Assembly (NCBI GenBank): GCA_018267625.1
Contig: JAFDYC010000051.1
Span: 1 to 64,000, forward strand
Direction of reading: 5' to 3'
Length of the DNA: 64,000 bases
Origin: Bacteroidota bacterium
GTDB taxonomy: Bacteria; Bacteroidota; Bacteroidia; Chitinophagales; Chitinophagaceae
Each line of letters begins with the position of its first letter. Within the stretch, counting starts at the first letter, position 1. Below the pieces are notes generated by a model that saw only the letters and a program-made list of their open reading frames with translations, had not been told where the DNA came from and did not search any database. Position numbers and translations under genes: made by a program. Positions 8,214 to 15,522 of the stretch are shown here, in pieces.

Positions 8214-9839
8214 ATGAAGCGATTTTTTTTGTTGGGTTTGTTCTTATTTGTGGTGTCGGGTGCCTGGGCGCAAGGCCCTGCCCGCCCCAAGCTGGTGGTA
8301 GGAATTGTGGTGGACCAGATGCGCTGGGACTACCTCTACCGTTATGAAGCTCATTTTGGGCAAGAGGGATTCCGACGCTTGATGCGGGATGGTTTTCGCT
8401 GCGAGCAGACGATGATTAATTACCTGCCCAGCTTCACGGCGCCAGGCCATACCTGCATCTATACAGGCTCCATTCCGGCCATTCACGGCATCGTCAGCAA
8501 CGAATGGTTTGAACAGGGTAAGGAGCGATATTGTACGGGAGACAGTAGTGTCCTGCCTTTAGGGGGCAGTATGGTTGGAGGGCAGATGAGTCCCCGCAAC
8601 CTGCTCACGACAACGGTAGGTGATGAACTGCGGCTGGCAACCAATTTCCGCTCGCGTGTGTTTGGAATTTCACTAAAAGACCGAAGCAGCATTTTGCCCG
8701 CTGGCCATACAGGGCAAGCCTATTGGTTTGACGACAGCACAGGCAATTTCAGTAGTTCCACCTACTACGGAAACGCCCTGCCGGAATGGGTGCGGCAGTT
8801 TAATGCGCAGCGTTATCCCGACACTTTATTGGCGCAAGACTGGAACCTGAGGGATGCACCGGATAGCTACCCACAAAGCACGGCAGACAACACCCGTTAT
8901 GAAGGTCGTTTTGGAAAAGAGGCTGCCCCTGTATTTCCACATCGTGCCCAATATTTCGAAGGGCAAGGCGCACATAAATACAACACACTGCGCAAGCTGC
9001 CTGCGGGCAATCGGCTTACCGTGGATATGGCAGAAGCCTGCATACGGGCTAACAGGCTGGGGCAGGGGAGCCAGCCCGACATGCTCTGTGTTTCATTTTC
9101 TGCAACCGATTATGCCGGGCATCAATATGGCCCCAATGCGCTGGAAGTGGAGGATATGTATATCCGGCTGGACGATGAACTGGCCCGCTTCCTACAATTT
9201 CTCGACCGGCAAATCGGGAAAGGCAATTACACCGTTTTCCTCACGGCAGACCATGGTGGTGCTCATAATTCTCTGTTTCTTGAAGACCATAAGATCCCGG
9301 CAGGCAATGCTTCCGAACTGCAAATAAGAAAAGCACTCAATGCGTATTTGAAAGAAAAAACCGGTAAAGAAAATCTGGTGCAATCGCTGTACAACTATCA
9401 GGTGTTTTACAGCCCTGAAGTACTAAAGACATTCGATGAAACAGCCCGCAGGCAGTTGAATCCGCTGGTGATTGCCTGGTTGCAACAACGCCCGGAAGTG
9501 GCCTATGCGCTGGATTTGGAACAAAACAACCAAACCCGTTTACCAGAACCTATTCAGACGATGATCCTGAATGGCTACTATGCCCCGCGGAGCGGCTCTG
9601 TGCAAATGGTGCTGAAGCCCGGCTGGTATGCAGGCTATGCACCCACCGGCACCACCCACGGCACCTGGAACCCCTACGACACACACATCCCGCTGCTGTG
9701 GTATGGCTGGGGTATTCAACCGGGCTTCAGCTACCGGAAAATGTATATGACCGACATAGCCGCAACAGTATCCGCATTGCTCCGGATTCAAATGCCCAAT
9801 GGCTGTATCGGCAGCGTCATCCGCGAAGCACTGAAATAA
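8214..9839 (+). CDS. Secreted PafA-like alkaline phosphatase
   Basis: Exported zinc-dependent phosphatase of the alkaline phosphatase superfamily, releasing phosphate in the periplasm. A signal peptide (MKRFFLLGLF..., cleavage near GAWAQ) begins the 541-residue protein. Metal-site residues are visible: Asp34 in VVDQMRWD, a likely nucleophilic Thr75 in PSFTAPGHT, SATDYAGHQYG, TADHGG and a late His in GTTHGTW. These match PafA more than PhoA. The frame is open 19 codons upstream, overlapping the OsmC stop, but the ATG at 8214 starts the signal peptide directly. Confidence 0.88.
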   Translation: MKRFFLLGLFLFVVSGAWAQGPARPKLVVGIVVDQMRWDYLYRYEAHFGQEGFRRLMRDGFRCEQTMINYLPSFTAPGHTCIYTGSIPAIHGIVSNEWFEQGKERYCTGDSSVLPLGGSMVGGQMSPRNLLTTTVGDELRLATNFRSRVFGISLKDRSSILPAGHTGQAYWFDDSTGNFSSSTYYGNALPEWVRQFNAQRYPDTLLAQDWNLRDAPDSYPQSTADNTRYEGRFGKEAAPVFPHRAQYFEGQGAHKYNTLRKLPAGNRLTVDMAEACIRANRLGQGSQPDMLCVSFSATDYAGHQYGPNALEVEDMYIRLDDELARFLQFLDRQIGKGNYTVFLTADHGGAHNSLFLEDHKIPAGNASELQIRKALNAYLKEKTGKENLVQSLYNYQVFYSPEVLKTFDETARRQLNPLVIAWLQQRPEVAYALDLEQNNQTRLPEPIQTMILNGYYAPRSGSVQMVLKPGWYAGYAPTGTTHGTWNPYDTHIPLLWYGWGIQPGFSYRKMYMTDIAATVSALLRIQMPNGCIGSVIREALK

Positions 9840-9960
9840 GTACGCTGCCCCGTAGTCCATAGCATTTTAGAGCTTGGTTTTTGAATTATTCTTTCCTGGA
9901 AAAAAAGGGCTAAAGAGCAAAGCAATTTTCTCTTTGCCACGATAAAGCAAGATTATTGAA

Positions 9961-9988
9961 GAATAAAAGTACCGCCATACTTTTATTC
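9961..9988. promoter_or_regulatory. Perfect 11-bp palindrome upstream of the RIC gene (candidate operator)
   Basis: GAATAAAAGTA (9961-9971) and its exact complement TACTTTTATTC (9978-9988) are separated by 6 bases. The right arm ends 12 bases before a TAGTTTTG -7 element (10001-10008), so the palindrome covers the -33 region of the probable RIC promoter. It is not followed by a T-run in either direction, so it is unlikely to be a terminator. The binding factor is unknown; an Rrf2 or CRP/FNR-type regulator is an inference from gene context. Confidence 0.6.
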
Positions 9989-10000
9989 GAATTCACACCG

Positions 10001-10008
10001 TAGTTTTG
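10001..10008 (+). promoter_or_regulatory. Probable -7 promoter element of the RIC gene
   Basis: TAGTTTTG fits TAnnTTTG exactly and lies 29 bases before the ATG at 10038. No TTTG is found 19-20 bases upstream; the palindrome occupies that place. Confidence 0.5.
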
Positions 10009-10037
10009 GGCATTCTTTTCAACCAAACAGAAGCACC

Positions 10038-11270
10038 ATGCAAACTGCGCAGGAAACCATCATCAATGTTCCTTCCATCGAGCCACGGCTCAAGCACGCC
10101 ACCATTTTTCAGGCATTTGAAAATTTGGAATCCGGCGAGAGTTTTATCATTCATAACGACCACGACCCCAAACCACTTTATTACCAATTGCTCAATCAGC
10201 ACGGCGATATTTTCCACTGGCAATATCTGGAACAAGGCCCTCAATGGTGGGATATCCGGGTAACTAAAAAGGAGCTGTCTGCAGCAAAAAAGGAGCAAGG
10301 CATCCCGGGTACGGAGCTGCGGGACGGAGCTACCGTAATCAATGTCCCCAGTATTGAACCCCGGTTGAAACATGCCACCATTTTCAAAGTTTTTGACACC
10401 TTGAAACCCGGCGAAAGCCTCATCATTCATAACGACCATGACCCCAAGCCGGTGTATTACCAGTTGCAAAGTGAGCGAGGGGATGTCTTCACCTGGCAGT
10501 ACGAACAACAAGGCCCCCAATGGTGGGATATCCGGGTAACCCGGAAGGCAGCCGGAAGCAGTGAAACCGTTGGCCAAATTGCTGCTAAAGACCTGCGTAA
10601 AGCGGAAGTCTTTAAGAAATATGGCATTGACTTCTGCTGCGGTGGGAAGAAAACGGTACAGGAGGTTTGTGCAGAAAAAGGAATTGATTCGGCCATCGTA
10701 GAGCAGGAATTGGCGCAGGCTAACTCCGGCAGTTTTGCCCCCAACAACAATCAATACAACGAATGGAACCTGGATTTCCTGGCTGATTATATCATCAACA
10801 CGCACCATGCTTATGTGCGGAAATACCTCCCCGAACTGCGCGGCTTTGCCCTAAAAGTGGCCCGTGTACATGGAAGCCGTCATCCAGAGTTGTTGCCCAT
10901 GTTGCATCATGTGGATGAAATTGCAGAAGAACTGACGGAACATATCACCAAAGAAGAACAAATGCTGTTTCCACGTGTGAAGGAAATCGTGAAGGCTCAG
11001 GCTGAGAATAAGACTTTGGAACAAAACGGGACAAGCCTGTCTAAGATGATCGAACTGATGGAATCTGAACATGATGAAGTGGGCCGTGCCTTCGACAGCA
11101 TCCGTGAACAGAGCAACAACTTTGCCATACCTGAAGACGCCTGTACGAGCTACAAGCTCTACTTCCAGATGCTACAGGAATTTGAAAATGATTTGCATCT
11201 GCACATTCATTTAGAGAACAATATTCTATTCCCAAAATCAGCGGAAATAGAAAAGAAGCTGGCCGCATAG
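10038..11270 (+). CDS. Tandem DUF2249 - RIC di-iron (iron-sulfur cluster repair) fusion protein
   Basis: RIC proteins (YtfE/ScdA) carry a di-iron hemerythrin-like centre and restore Fe-S clusters damaged by nitric oxide or peroxide. This 410-residue protein is unusual. Residues 8-76 and 101-168 are two DUF2249 domains, nearly identical in wording (INVPSIEPRLKHATIF twice, GPQWWDIRVT twice). A ScdA N-terminal domain follows (about 178-220, DFCCGGKKTVQEVC). A hemerythrin-like domain at 245-405 has HH at 256-257, HITKEEQMLFP and HIHLENNILFP. The ScdA/hemerythrin part alone is the usual size of RIC; the DUF2249 pair is extra. It heads the NO/Fe-S block, with a palindrome and promoter upstream. Confidence 0.92.
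   Translation: MQTAQETIINVPSIEPRLKHATIFQAFENLESGESFIIHNDHDPKPLYYQLLNQHGDIFHWQYLEQGPQWWDIRVTKKELSAAKKEQGIPGTELRDGATVINVPSIEPRLKHATIFKVFDTLKPGESLIIHNDHDPKPVYYQLQSERGDVFTWQYEQQGPQWWDIRVTRKAAGSSETVGQIAAKDLRKAEVFKKYGIDFCCGGKKTVQEVCAEKGIDSAIVEQELAQANSGSFAPNNNQYNEWNLDFLADYIINTHHAYVRKYLPELRGFALKVARVHGSRHPELLPMLHHVDEIAEELTEHITKEEQMLFPRVKEIVKAQAENKTLEQNGTSLSKMIELMESEHDEVGRAFDSIREQSNNFAIPEDACTSYKLYFQMLQEFENDLHLHIHLENNILFPKSAEIEKKLAA
10062..10541 (+). repeat. Intragenic tandem duplication of the DUF2249 coding unit
   Basis: Coding bases 10062-10265 and 10338-10541 are two copies, 276 bases apart, of the same domain. Many stretches are nearly identical at nucleotide level (for example ATTCATAACGACCA in both), with mostly silent differences. 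This suggests a fairly recent duplication within the gene or ongoing conversion. Confidence 0.75.
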
Positions 11271-11415
11271 GCTGGTATTTGGTGTCGGTTATGGACTGGC
11301 CGCTGCAGCTTCGCTGGGAGGCTGTGGTGGCCACCATCCGACCTTACCGGTCTGTCTGAATGCATGGGCCGTACCCGGTTAGAGTCAATCTTTACCTAAG
11401 CTCAATTTTTACGTT

Positions 11416-11721
11416 ATGGACATGAAAGAACTATACAGCGGCACGAGCTATAAAGTGCTCCAGGTCGCCCTCTCAAAAGGAGAACGGATGCCCCTGCATG
11501 AGGCTACATCAGACGCATTTCTAATAGGCATGAAAGGCAAAGGCCGCATACGGTTTTCAGATGGCAGGGAAGTAGTGTTGTGTGCCGGTGAAAGCCTGCT
11601 GATAAAGGCTCATGAGCCACATGAAATGGAGATTCTGGAAGACTTCCGTTCCAGTGTGGTGCTGGCACAACAGGGCAAAATCAACTTTGGCCTGACTGCA
11701 GCAAAAGCTTCAGCGGCCTGA
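11416..11721 (+). CDS. Small cupin-domain protein
   Basis: A 101-residue single-domain cupin. The beta-barrel motifs are recognisable around GERMPLHEATSDAFLIGMKG and AGESLLIKAHEPHEM, with possible metal-binding histidines in PLHEA and EPHEM. It has no signal peptide. It lies 145 bases after RIC and 40 bases before the lipoprotein gene, in the same orientation. Stand-alone small cupins often bind metal or act as redox sensors, but its substrate is unknown. Context suggests a role in the nitrosative-stress block. Confidence 0.75.
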   Translation: MDMKELYSGTSYKVLQVALSKGERMPLHEATSDAFLIGMKGKGRIRFSDGREVVLCAGESLLIKAHEPHEMEILEDFRSSVVLAQQGKINFGLTAAKASAA

Positions 11722-11761
11722 ATAGCCACATCCATTTTCTCGCAGAAAAAAGTATTAGACC

Positions 11762-12190
11762 ATGCGAAATGGAATCATCATTTTCTCGCTGTTTGCAGCG
11801 TTGCTGTTCGGATGCCAGGCTGAGGAAAACCCAGAGCTGCATCTTGCAGAGCATATATCCAGCCTCAGTATGAATGAGGGTGCAAAGTGGAAGACCGATG
11901 CCGGCACCCGGATGCATGTTGTGGCACTTCAGGAACTGACCAACGGGTTTAAGGAAAGCACTGCACTGAGCGATTACCACCAATTAGCGGCATCCTTACA
12001 AACCGAACTGAACATGCTGGTGAAGGAATGTAGGATGGATGGCCCGGAACATGAGGCCTTACACCTCTGGCTGGAGCCCGTTGTGGAAGATGTGAAGTCG
12101 CTGAGCAGCCTGACTGATGTTGGCTCTGGAAAGGCCACCCTTCAAAAATTGAATCAAGACCTTCAACTATTCAATCAATATTTCTATTGA
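11762..12190 (+). CDS. Hypothetical lipoprotein, 142 residues
   Basis: No family recognised. The N-terminus is a lipoprotein signal with a lipobox at LLFGC (Cys18), so the product is probably anchored in a membrane facing the periplasm. The rest is helical and acidic, with several histidines (LHLAEHI, HALHLW-like segments) and no further obvious motif. Its stop overlaps the next ATG by one base (TGATG), which indicates translational coupling with the DUF1858-DUF2249 protein and ties it to the NO/Fe-S block. Confidence 0.7.
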   Translation: MRNGIIIFSLFAALLFGCQAEENPELHLAEHISSLSMNEGAKWKTDAGTRMHVVALQELTNGFKESTALSDYHQLAASLQTELNMLVKECRMDGPEHEALHLWLEPVVEDVKSLSSLTDVGSGKATLQKLNQDLQLFNQYFY

Positions 12191-13011
12191 TGACCATCAG
12201 TGAACAAACCAAGATTGCGGTGCTTCTGAAACATCACCCGGAAGCTTTGGAAGCAATTGTGGCTTTGAGCCCGGATTTCAAAAAATTGCGCAATCCTGTG
12301 TTGCGAAAACTCATGGCAGGCCGCACCAGCATTGCTATGGCGGCTAAAATCGGGGGCTGCAAACCGGAAGACTTCGGAAAAGCCCTAGCAAGTTTTGGTT
12401 TTGAATGGGTGAGTAATAAGGCTGAAGAAAACATCGTGAACCGTAAACCGCTTCCTGAATTTCTGAAAGACCTGAAGCCCGAACAGCTTGTCGTGCTGGA
12501 TGTACGTTCCATGCTTGCGGAAGGCAACGATCCGCTGTCGCTGATTCAACAAACGGTGAAGCAGTTGCAAACCGGACAAGTGCTTCAAATCATCAACACC
12601 TTTGAGCCGGTGCCCCTCATCAAGCTGCTGGAACGGCAAGGTTTTGCCTCGCATATAGATGCAATAAGCGCAGACCATGTTGAGACATTTTTCTATAAAA
12701 AATCGGATGACACGGCTGCCCCGGAGCTTGTTGCAGCACCCACTGATGCGAGTGGCTGGGATGAATTACTGACTCATTTTGAAGGGCAACTTCAGCCCAT
12801 AGACGTACGGCATTTAGAGATGCCGCAACCTATGATGCAAATTCTCGAGGCATTGGAACATTTGCCGGAAGAAAAAGCCCTATATGTGCAGCACAAACGC
12901 ATTCCCGTGTTTCTACTGACAGAGTTGAAAGAACGGCATTTTGACTATCGGATTAAAGAAGTGGCAGAAGGGGAGGTGTATTTACTCATTTTCAAAAAAG
13001 AGGAGGCATAG
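12190..13011 (+). CDS. DUF1858-DUF2249 domain protein
   Basis: A 273-residue cytosolic protein. The N-terminal 65 residues (LLKHHPEALEAI, NPVLRKLMAGRTS, AAKIGGC) look like the DUF1858 module found with hybrid-cluster and DUF2249 proteins. Two DUF2249-like domains follow: about 80-165 (LVVLDVRSML) and about 190-272 (PIDVRHLEMPQPM). DUF2249 proteins are TusA/SirA-like folds commonly found beside NO-reduction and Fe-S genes; their biochemistry is unsettled. Start is the ATG at 12190, overlapping the lipoprotein stop. The membrane protein follows with no gap. Together with RIC, this locus encodes four DUF2249 units. Confidence 0.8.
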   Translation: MTISEQTKIAVLLKHHPEALEAIVALSPDFKKLRNPVLRKLMAGRTSIAMAAKIGGCKPEDFGKALASFGFEWVSNKAEENIVNRKPLPEFLKDLKPEQLVVLDVRSMLAEGNDPLSLIQQTVKQLQTGQVLQIINTFEPVPLIKLLERQGFASHIDAISADHVETFFYKKSDDTAAPELVAAPTDASGWDELLTHFEGQLQPIDVRHLEMPQPMMQILEALEHLPEEKALYVQHKRIPVFLLTELKERHFDYRIKEVAEGEVYLLIFKKEEA

Positions 13012-14292
13012 ATGTTTGGCGGAGGCGGACTGGGAGGGATGCAGCAGACCACTTCCTACAAAGTAGTACTGCCTTTTTACGCATATGCTGCATTAAGCTT
13101 TTTGGTGGCATGTATTCTCTTGCTGTTTCATACCAACCTGGCAGATCAACATTATTTTTTTCCGGGTACACTCAGCATTACCCACCTGATGGCTTTGGGT
13201 TGGTGCACCATGATCATTATGGGTGCCTCGCATCAATTAGTGCCCGTGCTCATTGAGGGGAAGCTAGCCAGCGAACGATTAGCCTTCCTCAGTTTCTTGT
13301 TTTGTGCACTGGGCATCCCGTTGCTCGTCTGCGGGTTTTATGAATTCAATACAGGGTGGCCGCTTCAGACAGGGGCCATACTCATCAACCTGGGCGTGAT
13401 TTGTTTTTTAGCGAATATGCTCAGCAGTGTGGTACAGAGCAAGCAGCGTGATGTTCATTCCTGGTATATGGCAGCGGCATCGCTCTGGCTTTTCAGTACC
13501 ACATTTTTCGGCTTGCTGCTCGTGTTTAATTTTCAAAATCCGCTTCTTCCGAAAGGCTCAGTAAGCTACCTCTCCCTACATGCACACATGGGCCTGGCAG
13601 GCTGGTTTCTACTCTTAGTTATTGGTGTAGCCTCCCGGTTGATTCCCATGTTCCTTATTTCGAAATACACGAACAGGAAACGTCTTTGGTGGGTATTTGG
13701 ACTGGTGAATGGAGGCCTGATTACGTTTATCCTGATGCGACTGGCAGGGCTAAATACATTCTGGTATTATGTGCCCTTATTGATGGTGTTAGCCGCCATA
13801 TTGCTTTTTGCAGGCTATTGCCGGGCTGCCTATAAAGTGCGGATTCGAAAAAATGTAGATGCACAGGTAAACATCTCTCTCATCTCAGTCGCACAGATGC
13901 TGCTGCCCCTTATTGCCCTGGCTGGTATTTTGGTATTAAAGCCCGAACATCAAACAGAGACGGTGCTGGTGTATGGGTTCTGCATTTTCTTCGGCTGGCT
14001 CAGTGCGCTGATTATGGGCATGACGTTCAAAACGCTCCCTTTTATCGTCTGGAATAAGGTGTACCATCATAAAGCCCATGCATCGGCGGCTCCAGCACCC
14101 AAAGAGCTGTTTAATGAAAAGATTTTTGGGTTGATGAAAAAACTCTATTTAGCCGGCTTTGTCGTGTTTATTGCGGGTATTTTTTTAAAGACACAATGGC
14201 TACTGATTCTGGGCGCATCCGCCTTATTACTAGCCGCTATTTTATATGTAACGAACGTGGGCATTACACTTACCCACAAACCCAAATCATGA
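13012..14292 (+). CDS. NnrS / heme-copper-oxidase-like membrane protein
   Basis: An integral membrane protein of 426 residues with about 12 hydrophobic segments. Conserved-looking histidines sit inside or at the ends of helices: His58 in SITHLMALGW, His74 in GASHQLVPVL, and two in LSLHAHMGLAGW. This resembles NnrS and the stand-alone cytochrome-oxidase-subunit-I-like proteins found with DUF2249 genes; such proteins are haem- and copper-binding and linked to NO tolerance. Catalytic activity cannot be inferred. The ATG directly follows the preceding stop, and the gene overlaps the MIP18 gene by 4 bases, so it is firmly within the operon. Confidence 0.78.
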   Translation: MFGGGGLGGMQQTTSYKVVLPFYAYAALSFLVACILLLFHTNLADQHYFFPGTLSITHLMALGWCTMIIMGASHQLVPVLIEGKLASERLAFLSFLFCALGIPLLVCGFYEFNTGWPLQTGAILINLGVICFLANMLSSVVQSKQRDVHSWYMAAASLWLFSTTFFGLLLVFNFQNPLLPKGSVSYLSLHAHMGLAGWFLLLVIGVASRLIPMFLISKYTNRKRLWWVFGLVNGGLITFILMRLAGLNTFWYYVPLLMVLAAILLFAGYCRAAYKVRIRKNVDAQVNISLISVAQMLLPLIALAGILVLKPEHQTETVLVYGFCIFFGWLSALIMGMTFKTLPFIVWNKVYHHKAHASAAPAPKELFNEKIFGLMKKLYLAGFVVFIAGIFLKTQWLLILGASALLLAAILYVTNVGITLTHKPKS

Positions 14293-14615
14293 GTAACATC
14301 ATTACGAATGACAGCATCCGCTGTGCCGTGGCGACCACAGGGCTGTACAACGTGTATGACCCGGAAATCGGACTGAATGTGGTAGACCTTGGCCTGATTT
14401 ACCAAATAGATTTCGATGAGGCAGCCAAACAGATTCATGCAACAATGACCCTCACCACACAGTTCTGTCCCATGGGCGACAGTATTGTCAGCAATGTCAT
14501 CCAGTCTTTAGGGGAATCTTTTTCTGATTTTGAACCCCATGTCTATCTCACTTTCGAGCCCCCCTGGAGTCACAATCGTATCTCAGAAGCAGGCCAGGAA
14601 TTTTTAAGTCGTTAA
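14289..14615 (+). CDS. MIP18/DUF59-family metal-sulfur cluster assembly factor
   Basis: Members of this family (SufT, PaaD, MIP18) help mature Fe-S proteins. The 108-residue protein has the family block VYDPEIGLNVVDLGLIY (residues 22-38) and the conserved cysteine in TTQFCPMGDSI (Cys60). Start is the ATG at 14289 (MSNIITND), which overlaps the stop of the membrane protein. An upstream open frame is only a shadow of that gene. Its place next to RIC and an Rrf2 regulator fits a cluster-repair role. Confidence 0.88.
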   Translation: MSNIITNDSIRCAVATTGLYNVYDPEIGLNVVDLGLIYQIDFDEAAKQIHATMTLTTQFCPMGDSIVSNVIQSLGESFSDFEPHVYLTFEPPWSHNRISEAGQEFLSR

Positions 14616-14618
14616 CTC

Positions 14619-15050
14619 ATGCTCAGTCAGACATCCAAAACGGCCATCAAGGCAGTCATCTACCTTTCACTCACCAGCAGGCAGGGAAGCCGGGCAGGCA
14701 TACGGGAGGTGGCTGAGAAGATTGATGCGAATGAACATACTGTTGGGAAAATCTTGCAAATGCTGGCCCGAAAAGGTTGTATCAACAGCCTGAAAGGGCC
14801 TGCGGGTGGGTTCTTTCTGAACGAACAACAACAACAACAACCCATCAGCGATATCGTTGAAACCTTTGAAGGGAAGGGTTTGTTTCGGGAATGCGGGCTC
14901 GGCCTGAGCAAATGCTCGGCCTCCCATCCTTGCCCCATTCATGATGAATATAAAGTGGCTCGTGACCTGGTTGAAAAGCTGTTTCGGGAAAAAAGAGTTC
15001 AAGACCTTTGCGACCCGGTGACGAACGGGGAAGCCTACCTGATCGGTTAA
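14619..15050 (+). CDS. Rrf2-family transcriptional regulator with three-cysteine cluster motif
   Basis: A winged-helix regulator of 143 residues. The DNA-binding part covers residues 1-65 (KTAIKAVIYLSL, VGKILQMLARKG, LKGPAGGFFL). Cysteines 92, 99 and 105 match the positions of the [2Fe-2S] ligands of IscR and the [4Fe-4S] ligands of NsrR, with spacing C-x6-C-x5-C. It is therefore probably an NO- or redox-sensing Fe-S regulator, closing the block and plausibly controlling it. A CAA-type trinucleotide run at 14823-14840 encodes five to six glutamines between the DNA-binding and sensing parts. It starts 3 bases after the MIP18 stop. Confidence 0.9.
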   Translation: MLSQTSKTAIKAVIYLSLTSRQGSRAGIREVAEKIDANEHTVGKILQMLARKGCINSLKGPAGGFFLNEQQQQQPISDIVETFEGKGLFRECGLGLSKCSASHPCPIHDEYKVARDLVEKLFREKRVQDLCDPVTNGEAYLIG

Positions 15051-15096
15051 AGGTTTTGTGGGTACGTTTTTTTGAGAAGAATAATAAAGCAGCATC

Positions 15097-15411
15097 ATGA
15101 AAACCAGCTATGGCACCCTTTCGGAAACAATTAATGGCTTGAAAAAAGACGGCTATACGCACGACTTCAACCTTCGTGAAGAATGCCTCTACTGCCATCA
15201 GAATGATGCCAGCCTGTCGCCGGAAGAATTTGAAATAGACGCAACCTACCGCTTCGAAGGCGTTTCCGACCCTGAAGACCAGGCCGTGGTGTATGCTATT
15301 TCTTCAGACAAATTCAAAATCCGGGGCGTGCTGGTGAATGGCTATGGCATCTACTCAGAAGAATTCCCATCGGCCCTGATTGAAAAATTGAAACGAGGCA
15401 CACAGCGCTGA
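15097..15411 (+). CDS. Conserved small Bacteroidota protein, function unknown
   Basis: A 104-residue soluble protein with a CLYC pair near residue 30 (EECLYCHQND) and a conserved-looking segment RFEGVSDPEDQAVVYAISS. Very similar short proteins in Bacteroidota are often labelled phosphoribosylpyrophosphate synthetase, but at this length and without a PRPP loop there is no basis for that. It follows the Rrf2 gene by 46 bases with an A/T-rich spacer, and may be the last gene of the block or independent. Confidence 0.75.
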   Translation: MKTSYGTLSETINGLKKDGYTHDFNLREECLYCHQNDASLSPEEFEIDATYRFEGVSDPEDQAVVYAISSDKFKIRGVLVNGYGIYSEEFPSALIEKLKRGTQR

Positions 15412-15454
15412 ATCCCGCTTATAAGTATTGCCTCTCGATAGGCCTGAGTGTTTT

Positions 15455-15462
15455 TATTTTTG
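15455..15462 (+). promoter_or_regulatory. Possible -7 promoter element of trpS
   Basis: TATTTTTG fits TAnnTTTG. Transcription would begin around 15467-15470, a few bases before the hairpin at 15474, so the hairpin would form the 5' end of the trpS mRNA. Confidence 0.4.
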
Positions 15463-15473
15463 CGGCAGTTGAG

Positions 15474-15512
15474 GGCTTCCTGGTCTTCGAGACCGGGAAG
15501 CCTAATTTTTTT
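15474..15512 (+). terminator. Terminator-like hairpin in front of trpS (possible attenuator)
   Basis: Bases 15474-15486 pair with 15490-15502 over 13 bp with one G-U wobble and a UCG loop; the arms are GGCTTCCTGGTCT and AGACCGGGAAGCC. TAATTTTTTT follows. The structure meets the rho-independent terminator pattern but ends about 11 bases before the trpS ATG. It either terminates the upstream transcript or acts as an attenuator in the trpS leader. Confidence 0.75.
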
Positions 15513-15522
15513 CTTTCCCCGC

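Noticed and set aside
9993..10808. A 271-residue minus-strand frame over the RIC gene
   Set aside because: It is antisense to the two DUF2249 units and shows mirrored duplication only because the real gene is duplicated; no family resemblance.
14821..14842. CAA repeat considered as a CRISPR or tandem-repeat locus
   Set aside because: It is a short trinucleotide run within a coding frame, with no spacers; only a microsatellite.
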